Shown here piece by piece: positions 38,658 to 46,763 of a stretch of DNA of 64,000 nucleotides. The notes beneath the pieces are model-generated. The model was not told where the DNA came from. It saw only the letters and a list, made by a program, of their open reading frames with translations, and ran no database searches. Origin of the DNA: an uncultured Collinsella sp. (lineage in GTDB: Bacteria > Actinomycetota > Coriobacteriia > Coriobacteriales > Coriobacteriaceae); NCBI GenBank assembly GCA_902493535.1, contig CABUQG010000002.1, positions 1 through 64,000 of the forward strand, read 5' to 3'. The position numbers and the translations under genes are program-made. Each line of letters starts with the position of its first letter. The first letter of the stretch is position 1.

Positions 38658-40754
38658 ATGGCAGACGCTAAGGATTTCCTGTTTGAGATCGGTACGGAAG
38701 AAATGCCCTCCGCACCGCTGAACAATGCCGTCAAGCAGCTTGGCACCATGATCGCCAAGGGTCTCGACGAGGCCGGTCTGGCCCACGGCGAGGTCCGTGT
38801 GATCTCGAGCCCGCGCCGCCTGGCTGCGCTCGTTGCCGACGTCGCCACCGCGACCGACGAGGTTCACGAGGTCAAGCGCGGCCCCGCGGCCAACATCGCC
38901 TTCGATGCCGATGGTAACGCCACCAAGGCCGCCCAGGGCTTCGCCCGCAAGTGCGGTGTGGCTGCCGAGGACCTGGTTCGTCGCGAGGACACTGACGGTC
39001 GCGAGTATGTGTTCGCTGCGAAGAACATTCCCTCCGCACCGGCCACCCCGATCCTGACGGCCCTGTGCGAGAAGACTATCGCTGGCCTGCAGTGGCCCAA
39101 CTACCGCTCTCAGCGCTGGGGTCACGAGCATGCGACCTTTGTTCGTCCGGTCCGCTGGATCTGCTGTCTTTTGGGCGAGGATGTTGTGCCCGTGTCGTTT
39201 GCCGACGTGACGAGTGACAACACCACGCGTGGTCATCGCGTACTTGGCCCCGGTGACCATGTGGTTGCCAGCCCCGCCGTCTACGAGCAGGTGCTCGAGG
39301 ACGCCGGCGTGCTTTCTGCCGAGCGCCGCCGCGAGGCCATCCTTGCCGGTATCGCCGAGGTCGAGGCCGCTCGCCCCGGTTGCCATGTCGACACGCCCAA
39401 GAAGGTCTTTGAGGAGGTCATCAACCTCTGCGAGTGGCCGACGGTGCTCGTCGGTACCTTCGATGAAGAGTTCCTCAAGGTCCCGCACGAGATCATCTGC
39501 GAGTCCATGCTCACCAACCAGCGCTACTTCCCGATCTATGACGGCGAGGGCAAGCTCACGCGTGAGTTCGTGGTCGTCTCCAACAGCAAGCCCGAGAATG
39601 CCGAGCGCGTGATCGACGGCAACGAGCGCGTTGTGCGTGCCCGTCTGGACGATGCCAAGTTCTTCTACGAGGAGGACCTGAAGATCTCCCTCGACGAGTT
39701 CCGTGATCGTTTGGCCAAGGTTGCCTTCCAGGAGAAGCTCGGTAGCGTGCTCGCCAAGTCCGAGCGCATCGAGCAGCTCACACTCGCTATTGCCCGTGAG
39801 GCTCATCTGGGCGCCCATCTTGCCGCTGACGCTGCTCGCGCCGCGCACCTGTGCAAGGCCGACCTGGTGTCTAACGCCGTCGTTGAGTTCACGAGCCAGC
39901 AGGGCGTGATGGGCGGTTATTACGCGACCGCGATGGGGGAGAATGACGAGGTCGCCCATGCCATCCGCGATCACTATCGTCCCCGCTTTGCCGGTGACGA
40001 GTTGCCCGAGGGCACCGCTGGCTGCATCGTGGCCTGCGCTGACAAGCTCGATACCATCGCCGGTATCTTTGCCATCGGCGAGCCCCCGACCGGCTCTTCG
40101 GACCCCTACGCGCTGCGTCGTGCCGCTATCGGCATCATCAACATCCTGCGCGACCGTCTGCCGATCGATCCCACGTCGCTTATCGACTTTGCCCTTGAGC
40201 TCTATAGCGAGCAGGGTATCGAGTTCGACGCCGCCGAGGTCGCTCAGCAGGTTCGCGACTTCTTCCACGGCCGTCTGGTGAGCATGGCCCGCGACGAAAA
40301 GATCCCGGCCGATACCGTTGCCGCCGTCTCCGCGGTGCACATCATCGCCCCGTCCGTCTTCTTCGCCCGCTGCGCCGCCCTCGACGAGGCCCGCAAGAAC
40401 GACGCTGAGACGTTCGATAACCTGGCGACCGCCTATGCCCGCGCCGCGCACATCTCCAAGCCCGAGCTGGGCGCGGAGTACGACCGTGCCCTGATGGGCG
40501 AGGTCGAGCTCGCGCTTGCCGATGCCTCCGAGGCTGCTCAGACCGCTGTCGACGCCGCCCTTGCTGCCAAGGATTACCCGGCCGCATTTGCCGCCCTTGC
40601 CGCCCTGCGCGCCCCCATCGACCGCTTCTTCGACGAGGTCATGGTCATGGACAAGGACGAGCAGCTTCGCGATAATCGCCTTAAGCTGCTCAACCGCTTC
40701 GAGGCCGTTTTCTCCGGCATCGCAAACATCGGTGAGCTTGCTCGCAAAAAGTAA
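38658..40754 (+). CDS. glyS: Glycyl-tRNA synthetase, beta subunit
   Basis: A 698-residue tRNA-recognising subunit partnering GlyQ. It begins DFLFEIGTEEMPSAPL, the family signature. The B3/B4-like and HD-type modules follow, with HEHATFVRPVRWI-type sequence at RWGHEHATFVRPVRWI and TNQRYFPIYD, and the C-terminal anticodon-binding region ends with FFDEVMVMDKDEQLRDNRL. Length is typical of the stand-alone beta chain. A downstream gene for the PPDK regulator starts 34 bases after it. Confidence 0.96.
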   Translation: MADAKDFLFEIGTEEMPSAPLNNAVKQLGTMIAKGLDEAGLAHGEVRVISSPRRLAALVADVATATDEVHEVKRGPAANIAFDADGNATKAAQGFARKCGVAAEDLVRREDTDGREYVFAAKNIPSAPATPILTALCEKTIAGLQWPNYRSQRWGHEHATFVRPVRWICCLLGEDVVPVSFADVTSDNTTRGHRVLGPGDHVVASPAVYEQVLEDAGVLSAERRREAILAGIAEVEAARPGCHVDTPKKVFEEVINLCEWPTVLVGTFDEEFLKVPHEIICESMLTNQRYFPIYDGEGKLTREFVVVSNSKPENAERVIDGNERVVRARLDDAKFFYEEDLKISLDEFRDRLAKVAFQEKLGSVLAKSERIEQLTLAIAREAHLGAHLAADAARAAHLCKADLVSNAVVEFTSQQGVMGGYYATAMGENDEVAHAIRDHYRPRFAGDELPEGTAGCIVACADKLDTIAGIFAIGEPPTGSSDPYALRRAAIGIINILRDRLPIDPTSLIDFALELYSEQGIEFDAAEVAQQVRDFFHGRLVSMARDEKIPADTVAAVSAVHIIAPSVFFARCAALDEARKNDAETFDNLATAYARAAHISKPELGAEYDRALMGEVELALADASEAAQTAVDAALAAKDYPAAFAALAALRAPIDRFFDEVMVMDKDEQLRDNRLKLLNRFEAVFSGIANIGELARKK

Positions 40755-40788
40755 GCCAGCCTGCGCATAAGCGCAAAAGGAGCCCCGC

Positions 40789-41655
40789 ATGAATTGCCCG
40801 GTCACCGCTCGTCCCACCGTTATCGTTATCTCCGACTCGCTCGGTGATACCGCTTGTGAGGTGGTGCTTGCGGCGTCCGGGCAATTTGATGAAGGGGCTT
40901 TTCGTCTCTTGCGCCTGCCCAAGGTGAACTCGGTGGAGCAGGTCAAGTCGTTTGTGGGTCCGCGCGTCGATGCCGATCATCGCGATATTGCCGTGTTCCA
41001 CACCATTGTCGATCCGGCGCTTCGCGCCCGTGTGCTCGATTACCTGGGCATGCTGCATATCCGTTCGGTCGACCTGATCGGCCCGACGCTCGCCGTGCTA
41101 TCGTCGCTCATCGGTGTGCCGCCCAAAGGCGTCGCGGGCGTGATTCACAGGACCGATGACCGCTATTTCCATCGTATCGAGGCCATGGAATATTTCGTTG
41201 AGCACGATGACGGGCGCGGTTGCGACGATTTGTCGGGTGCCGATATCGTGCTGCTGGGCGTATCGCGCACGTCCAAGACGCCGCTGTCGATGTATCTGGC
41301 TTATCAGGGCTACAAGGTTGCCAATGTTCCGTTGGCCCATGGCATGGAGCCGCCGAAGTCGATTTACGAGGTCGACCCGATGCGCCTGTTCGGCCTGATT
41401 TCGACCGTCGACGTTATTTCCGAGATTCGCGATAGCCGCTTGGGCGATGACTACGCTCGTGCCGTTGCCGGCTCCTATGCCGAGCCCGAGAGCGTGCGCA
41501 GCGAGCTCGAGGAAGCCCGTTCCCTCATGAAGCGGCTAGGCTGCTTTGTGGTGCGTACCGACGGCAAGGCCATCGAGGAGAGCGCTGCCGAGATCATTAG
41601 CCACTTGGAGGAAATCCAAGAAGCCCGTGCCCGCCGCGCCGCCCGTCGAGCCTAA
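40789..41655 (+). CDS. ppsR: Pyruvate, phosphate dikinase regulatory protein (DUF299)
   Basis: A 288-residue bifunctional kinase/phosphorylase of the DUF299 family. It uses ADP to inactivate PPDK by phosphorylating its active-site threonine and uses phosphate to reactivate it. The P-loop GVSRTSKTPLSMYLA lies near residue 155. IGPTLAVL, HRTDDRYFHRIEAMEYFVEHDDG (core RIEAxEF-like RIEAMEYFVEHDDG) and NVPLAHG match the family. An AAAAGGAG site precedes the ATG. Its target, ppdK, is the next gene, 249 bases downstream, which supports the PPDK rather than the PEP synthase version. Confidence 0.92.
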   Translation: MNCPVTARPTVIVISDSLGDTACEVVLAASGQFDEGAFRLLRLPKVNSVEQVKSFVGPRVDADHRDIAVFHTIVDPALRARVLDYLGMLHIRSVDLIGPTLAVLSSLIGVPPKGVAGVIHRTDDRYFHRIEAMEYFVEHDDGRGCDDLSGADIVLLGVSRTSKTPLSMYLAYQGYKVANVPLAHGMEPPKSIYEVDPMRLFGLISTVDVISEIRDSRLGDDYARAVAGSYAEPESVRSELEEARSLMKRLGCFVVRTDGKAIEESAAEIISHLEEIQEARARRAARRA

Positions 41656-41904
41656 CAGTAGCAGCATTTTGATAAAGCGATTTAGCAAAAATATCGCATC
41701 TGACCTGCACCTTCTTACAGTGGTATCTTCATAATGTAACCATCTTTACCTACCATTTACCGCCAGTTTTAGCACGTTTACCAAACCGCGCATCCTCTGC
41801 TTAAGCCCGCTCAAAACCCGCCGTATAGTTCCCTCATGGCCCGCATCTGGCGGGTCGATTCGTTACCACGGTCGTGTGCGTAAGCGCATGGAAGGGGAAG
41901 TATC

Positions 41905-44655
41905 GTGAGCGATTGCAAGAGGGTTTACCGTTTTGGAACCGACGCCCAGGGCACCTGTGTCACCGAGGGCGACAAGTCCATGAACTTCGTGCTTGGCGGC
42001 AAGGGCGCAAACCTTGCCGAGATGAGCCGCATCGGCCTGCCGGTTCCCGGTGGTTTTACCATTACCTGCCAGACCTGTGTCGAGTACTCCGGTGCCGGCA
42101 ACGTCTGGCCCGAAGGCGCGCTCGATGAGATCGTTGCCGCCGAGGAAGACCTCGAGTCCCGCTGCGGCAAAAAGCTCGGTGACGCCTCCGATCCGCTGCT
42201 CGTGTCGGTTCGCTCGGGCGCTCCGTTTTCCATGCCCGGCATGATGGACACGGTCCTCAACTTAGGCCTCAACGACGACTCCGTTCAGGGGCTCATCGCT
42301 CAGACGCAAAATCCGCGTTTTGCCTGGGATAGCTACCGCCGCTTTATTCAGATGTTCTCCAACGTCGTTATGGGCGTCGACGCTGACCTGTTCGAGAACG
42401 CGCTGACCCGAGCACGCCTGGTCGCTGGTGTTCGCGTCGATTCCGAGCTTTCGGCCGAGGATCTGCAGGAGCTCGTCGAGACCTTCAAGGGGATTTTCTC
42501 TGAGAACGTCGATGCTTCCCTGTATCCCGAGCTCGAGGTTGCTGACGGCAAGCCTGTCTTCCCGCACGACCCGGAGCTTCAGCTACGCCTTGCCATCCAG
42601 GCCGTCTTTGGCAGCTGGATGAACGAGCGTGCCTGCATCTACCGCAAGCAGCATGGCATTTCCGACGACCTCGGCACCGCCGTCAACGTGCAGGCCATGG
42701 CCTTTGGCAACAAGGGCGAGACCTCTGCGACTGGCGTCGCCTTTACGCGCAACCCGGCCGATGGCACTAAGGAGTTCTACGGCGATTTTCTGGTTAACGC
42801 CCAGGGCGAGGACGTCGTCGCCGGCATCCGCAACACCGAGCCCATTGCCGACCTCAAGACCACCCCGGGCCTCGAGTCCGCAGGTGAGGAGCTCGAGCGC
42901 GTGTTCCTGACGCTCGAGGATCATTATCGCGATATGTGCGATATCGAGTTCACCATCGAGCAGGGCAAGCTCTGGATGCTCCAGACCCGCGTGGGCAAGC
43001 GCACCGCCACCGCCGCCCTGCGCATCGCTATCGAAATGGTCGAGGAGGGCCTGATCACCCGCGAGGAGGCCGTGAGCCGCATCGATCCCGCGCAGCTCGA
43101 CCAACTCCTGCACCCGCAGTTTGACGCCTCCAAGAAGTACGAGACGCTGGCCAGCGGTCTGAACGCCAGCCCCGGTGCCGCCGTGGGCGAGGTCGTGTTC
43201 TCGAGCGACGACGCCGTCGCGCGCGCCAACGAGGGCCACAAGGTCATTCTGGTTCGCTGGGAGACCAACCCCGATGACCTGAAGGGCATGGTAGCCGCCG
43301 AGGGCATCCTGACCAGCCACGGTGGCAAGACGAGCCATGCCGCCGTTATCGCCCGCGGCATGGGTACGCCCTGCGTCTGTGGCGTTGAGCGCTTCCATAT
43401 CGACGCCGCCGAGAAGGTCGTGCGCATCGAGGGCAGCGACCGCGTATTGCACGAGGGCGATGTCATCTCCATCGACGGCACCCAGGGCATCGTCGTCGAT
43501 GGTCCCGTCGACCTGGTCTCCGCCGAGCTTACCGGCGACCTGGACACCATCCTGTCCTGGGCCGACGAGATTCGCCTGGACGAGACCTGTGGCCATGCCA
43601 ACCATGTGCGCGTCAACGCCGACAATCCTGAGGATGCCGAGCTCGCCCTCGAGTTTGGCGCCGAGGCCATTGGCCTGTGCCGCACCGAGCACATGTTCCT
43701 GGGTGACCGCAAGAACATCATCCAGAGCTTTATCCTGTCTGACGATGAGGCCGTGAAGCAGCAGGCCCTGGCCGACCTGCTCAAGGTTCAGACCGAGGAC
43801 TTCCTGGCGATGTTCAAGACCATGTCCGGTCGCGATGTGGTCGTCCGCCTGCTCGATCCGCCGCTTCATGAGTTCCTGGATAATCCTCGCGAGCTCGAGG
43901 TTGCCATCACCAAGAAGGAAGCCGCTGGCGCCAGCGAGGAAGAGCTTGCCGTCCTGCGCACCCGCCTGCGTCGTATCGACGGCATGGTCGAGTCGAACCC
44001 CATGCTCGGCCTACGCGGCGTGCGCCTGTCCGTCGTCTTTAGCGATCTGCCGCTCATGCAGGTCCGCGCCGTCGCCACGGCTGCCGCCCGCCTTATCAAG
44101 GAGGGCGTCGACCCGCGCCCCGAGATTATGGTCCCGCTCGTTTCCATTACGGCCGAGCATGTTCAGACCCGCGAGGTTATCGAGCGCGTGATCGCCGAGG
44201 TTTCCGTCGAAGAAGGCGTCGAGCTCAATATTCCCGTGGGCACGATGCTCGAGCTGCCGCGCGCCTGCATGGTCGCTGACGAGATCGCCCATCACGCAGA
44301 CTTCTTCTGCTTTGGCACCAACGACCTCACCCAGACGACCTTCGGTTTCTCGCGTGACGACGCCGAGGCTAAGTTCATCCCGCTGTACATGCATAAGAAG
44401 ATCTTGAAGGACAATCCCTTCGAGACCATCGATACGGCGGTGCTCGAGCTGGTGCGCATGGCCGTCGAGAAGGGCCGAGCCACCAACCCCGACATGCACT
44501 TTGGCGTGTGCGGCGAGCACGGCGGCGACCCCAAGTCCATCAAGGGCCTGTTTAACGTGGCCGACGTGGACTACGTGTCCTGCTCGCCCTACCGCGTGCC
44601 CCTCGCACGCCTGGCTGCCGCTCAAGCCAAGCTCGAGGCCAAGCGTTCCGCCTAA
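41905..44655 (+). CDS. ppdK: Pyruvate, phosphate dikinase
   Basis: A 916-residue enzyme interconverting pyruvate, ATP and phosphate with PEP, AMP and pyrophosphate, used in anaerobes for glycolytic or gluconeogenic flux. The N-terminal nucleotide domain starts with GGKGANLAEM. The swivel domain has the phospho-carrier histidine and the regulatory threonine in LTSHGGKTSHAAVIARG. The C-terminal PEP/pyruvate barrel includes GLCRTEHMF, FGTNDLTQTTFGFSRDD and CGEHGGDP. GTG start with GAAGGGG upstream. The 249-base upstream gap holds a TATAGT (41824-41829) with a poor -35. A terminator-like hairpin follows. Confidence 0.96.
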   Translation: MSDCKRVYRFGTDAQGTCVTEGDKSMNFVLGGKGANLAEMSRIGLPVPGGFTITCQTCVEYSGAGNVWPEGALDEIVAAEEDLESRCGKKLGDASDPLLVSVRSGAPFSMPGMMDTVLNLGLNDDSVQGLIAQTQNPRFAWDSYRRFIQMFSNVVMGVDADLFENALTRARLVAGVRVDSELSAEDLQELVETFKGIFSENVDASLYPELEVADGKPVFPHDPELQLRLAIQAVFGSWMNERACIYRKQHGISDDLGTAVNVQAMAFGNKGETSATGVAFTRNPADGTKEFYGDFLVNAQGEDVVAGIRNTEPIADLKTTPGLESAGEELERVFLTLEDHYRDMCDIEFTIEQGKLWMLQTRVGKRTATAALRIAIEMVEEGLITREEAVSRIDPAQLDQLLHPQFDASKKYETLASGLNASPGAAVGEVVFSSDDAVARANEGHKVILVRWETNPDDLKGMVAAEGILTSHGGKTSHAAVIARGMGTPCVCGVERFHIDAAEKVVRIEGSDRVLHEGDVISIDGTQGIVVDGPVDLVSAELTGDLDTILSWADEIRLDETCGHANHVRVNADNPEDAELALEFGAEAIGLCRTEHMFLGDRKNIIQSFILSDDEAVKQQALADLLKVQTEDFLAMFKTMSGRDVVVRLLDPPLHEFLDNPRELEVAITKKEAAGASEEELAVLRTRLRRIDGMVESNPMLGLRGVRLSVVFSDLPLMQVRAVATAAARLIKEGVDPRPEIMVPLVSITAEHVQTREVIERVIAEVSVEEGVELNIPVGTMLELPRACMVADEIAHHADFFCFGTNDLTQTTFGFSRDDAEAKFIPLYMHKKILKDNPFETIDTAVLELVRMAVEKGRATNPDMHFGVCGEHGGDPKSIKGLFNVADVDYVSCSPYRVPLARLAAAQAKLEAKRSA

Positions 44656-44693
44656 CGTTTTGGGTTTAGACGCCTAGCGTAGCCCCCTTCATG

Positions 44694-44728
44694 CCGCCCG
44701 TCTCATTCGTGAGACGGGCGGTTATCAT
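44694..44728 (+). terminator. Terminator after ppdK
   Basis: A 12-bp perfect stem CCGCCCGTCTCA / TGAGACGGGCGG around a TTCG tetraloop, followed by a short T-containing run. The very stable stem makes termination likely even with a modest T-tract. Confidence 0.75.
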
Positions 44729-44767
44729 GTGCGGGTTTTGTCTTTTTGTCTGCGTAAAAAATTGTTC

Positions 44768-44795
44768 TTGCAGCAGAAACCCGCGCGTGTATACT
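44768..44795 (+). promoter_or_regulatory. Promoter of rplS
   Basis: TTGCAG (44768-44773), a 16-base spacer and TATACT (44790-44795), 69 bases before rplS. It gives rplS its own transcript, away from the rpsP-trmD operon. Confidence 0.65.
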
Positions 44796-44864
44796 CGAAT
44801 ATGTTTGTTCAACTACGTGCCGGCCAAGGTGGTACGGCACCTCTAGAAGAGTAAGGAATTGCAC

Positions 44865-45206
44865 ATGGATTACATCCGCGCAATCGAGCGTCAGCAGATC
44901 CGCGAGGACATTCCTCAGGTTCGCGTCGCCGACAACGTCAAGGTTCACTACCGCATTAAGGAAGGCGACCGCGAGCGCATCCAGGTCTTCCAGGGCGACG
45001 TCATCCGCATGGCCGGCGCCGGTGCCCGCGAGACCTTCACCGTCCGCAAGATGTCCTTCGGTGTCGGTGTTGAGCGTACCTTCCCGCTTCACAGCCCGAA
45101 GATCGCCAAGCTCGAGGTCGTTCGTCATGGTCGCGTCCGTCGCGCCAAGCTGTACTACCTCCGCGACAAGGTGGGCAAGGCTGCTCGCATCCCCGAGAAG
45201 CGCTAA
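44865..45206 (+). CDS. rplS: 50S ribosomal protein L19
   Basis: A 113-residue large-subunit protein at the 30S interface. The family core RVADNVKVHYRIKEGDRERIQVFQGDVI (GDRERIQxFxG conserved) and VGVERTFPLHSPKIAKLEVV are intact, ending RAKLYYLRDKVGKAARIPEK. The ATG at 44865 follows AAGGAA; an in-frame TTG two codons upstream is too close to that site. In most bacteria rplS follows trmD; here about 7.7 kb with five other genes separate them, and it has its own promoter and terminator. Confidence 0.96.
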   Translation: MDYIRAIERQQIREDIPQVRVADNVKVHYRIKEGDRERIQVFQGDVIRMAGAGARETFTVRKMSFGVGVERTFPLHSPKIAKLEVVRHGRVRRAKLYYLRDKVGKAARIPEKR

Positions 45207-45240
45207 GAAGATCGCAGCGTCTGTCCACTCGTTTGGACGT

Positions 45241-45270
45241 AAGGGTCACCTTCGGGTGGCCCTTCTTTTT
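45241..45270 (+). terminator. Terminator after rplS
   Basis: AAGGGTCACC, a TTCG tetraloop and GGTGGCCCTT (one T-G pair), followed by CTTTTTAT. Typical strong intrinsic terminator. Confidence 0.92.
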
Positions 45271-45299
45271 ATCTGATTTGCATGCAAGGAGGGCCTGGT

Positions 45300-46088
45300 A
45301 TGGCCAACATGACGAGCTCGGTTTCGGCATCGCAGGTTGCCGGTGAGTTGGCGAGCGCTACGTTTGAGGAGATTCCTGCCCTCGTGGAGCATTATCGCGA
45401 GGACCCGCGCCAGCAGGTGATCAAGGCTTGCGAGCGTGCTCTTAAGCGCCATGCCAAGGAGCTTGCCGAGCGCGAGCGCGTCAATGACATGTACGAGCTT
45501 ATGCATGAGCTTGGCGGCGATGGGGTGGTCGTTGGTGTCGACGAGGTGGGTCGCGGATCGGTGGCCGGTCCTTTGACGGTATGCGCCGTCTGTCTTCCCA
45601 TGGAACCGCGCGTCTGGGGTATCAACGATTCCAAAAAGCTCACGCCCGCGCGCCGCGAGTTGCTCTCAGTGAAGATTGCCGAGGTGGCGACGGCGATCGG
45701 TTTTTGCCATATCGCGCCTAAGGATATCGATGAGATGGGCATGGCCCGCGCAATCCGCGCTGCCGTTGTGGGCGCCGTGGCCGATACGGGGCTCGAGCCC
45801 GACTGCGTCCTCATGGACGGTAACCCCTTGGGCGCCGTTCCCAACGAGCGCGATGTGGTGAAGGGCGATGCCAAGATCGCCTGCATCGCCGCGGCGTCCA
45901 TCATGGCCAAGGTCACGCGTGACGAGATGATGGTCGAGTACGACGCCGAGTACCCCGAGTACCATCTGGCCGAGTCGAAGGGCTATGCGAGCCCCGAGCA
46001 CATCGAGGCCATTCGCAAACATGGACTTTGTCCGCTGCACCGCGTGAGCTTTTGCGGAAACTTTCTGCAGACTGAGCGCCTTTTCTAG
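45300..46088 (+). CDS. rnhB: Ribonuclease HII
   Basis: A 262-residue enzyme that removes ribonucleotides from DNA and RNA-DNA hybrids. Catalytic acidic residues are in VGVDEVGRGSVAGPL (Asp-Glu) and in the VLMDGNPLG segment; KGDAKIACIAAASIMAKVTRD and a C-terminal YGCPTHRxxF-like HGLCPLHRVSF are conserved. About 70 helical residues precede the nuclease fold, as in Bacillus RnhB. ATG 45300 lies eight bases after AAGGAGG; the earlier ATG at 45282 precedes that site. A separate terminator follows. Confidence 0.94.
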   Translation: MANMTSSVSASQVAGELASATFEEIPALVEHYREDPRQQVIKACERALKRHAKELAERERVNDMYELMHELGGDGVVVGVDEVGRGSVAGPLTVCAVCLPMEPRVWGINDSKKLTPARRELLSVKIAEVATAIGFCHIAPKDIDEMGMARAIRAAVVGAVADTGLEPDCVLMDGNPLGAVPNERDVVKGDAKIACIAAASIMAKVTRDEMMVEYDAEYPEYHLAESKGYASPEHIEAIRKHGLCPLHRVSFCGNFLQTERLF

Positions 46089-46097
46089 GTCAATTGT

Positions 46098-46117
46098 GGA
46101 GACAGGGACCTCTGGGG
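46098..46117 (+). repeat. Degenerate copy of the GGGGACAGGCACC element
   Basis: GGAGACAGGGACCTCTGGGG matches 16 of 20 bases of the minus-strand core of the palindrome at 5571-5609. It lies between the rnhB stop and its terminator and has lost the flanking inverted arms, consistent with a decayed dispersed repeat. Confidence 0.45.
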
Positions 46118-46137
46118 TTTTATAAACCTGCTGGTAG

Positions 46138-46179
46138 CGGGCCGTATGCAACACCATTGCTGCGTACGGCCCGTTTTTT
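46138..46179 (+). terminator. Terminator after rnhB
   Basis: CGGGCCGTA and TACGGCCCG form a 9-bp perfect outer stem with an irregular inner loop, followed by TTTTTT. Confidence 0.92.
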
Positions 46180-46277
46180 GACGGCATTTGGTCAGCTTTT
46201 GGTTTGCTTCCGGTACTTACCCGCATGAAAGGTGCTCTCATCATCGGGGCAATGCAGTGTGCGGGAAAGGAGACCCC

Positions 46278-46763
46278 ATGAGTGCCGCAAGCAAAAAGAG
46301 TAAGACGCAGCAGCTCAAGGAGTGTTGGGAAAACGGCAAGCTCGACTGCGGGGCGATGACGCCCGAGTTTATCAAGGGACTCAGTCCTCGCGAGCTGGGC
46401 ATGCTGGGCGAGCTGATCACCATCGACTACTTTAACGAGCGCGGCTACACCTTGCTGGAGCAGGGTTATCGTTGCACCGAGGGCGAGGCCGACCTGGTGC
46501 TGCTCGATGAGCTCGACGATGTCGTGGTGATGGCCGAGGTCAAGACCAGACGCGTTGCGCTGGATTGCAGCACGCGGGTCTTTCCCGAGGAGGCCGTGGA
46601 CGCCCAAAAGCAACGTCGCTACCGCCGCATCGCAAGTTGCTATCTCATGGAGCATTATCCGCTCAAGGCGATTCGCTTCGATGCCGTGGGCGTTACCATT
46701 CGCGGCGGGCATATCGCCGAGATCGAGCACCAGTACAACGCGTTCGATTGGCAGGTGTCGTGA
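46278..46763 (+). CDS. yraN: YraN/UPF0102 family nuclease-like protein
   Basis: A 161-residue protein of the UPF0102 family, which has a restriction-endonuclease-like fold. The predicted catalytic pattern is visible as EGEADLVLLDELDDVVVMAEVKTR (Glu, Asp and ExK), followed by DAQKQRRYRRIASCYL with its conserved QK. An N-terminal extension of about 45 residues precedes the fold (KKSKTQQLKECWENGK). ATG 46278 has AAAGGAG at good spacing; the frame is open further upstream, without a site. Its stop overlaps the yifB start by one base (TGATG). Function in DNA repair or recombination is suspected from neighbours only. Confidence 0.88.
   Translation: MSAASKKSKTQQLKECWENGKLDCGAMTPEFIKGLSPRELGMLGELITIDYFNERGYTLLEQGYRCTEGEADLVLLDELDDVVVMAEVKTRRVALDCSTRVFPEEAVDAQKQRRYRRIASCYLMEHYPLKAIRFDAVGVTIRGGHIAEIEHQYNAFDWQVS

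Noticed and set aside
38238..40946. Minus-strand open frame of 902 codons over glyQ and glyS
   Set aside because: Antisense shadow of two well-conserved synthetase genes; no family motif, and no ribosome-binding site at the start.
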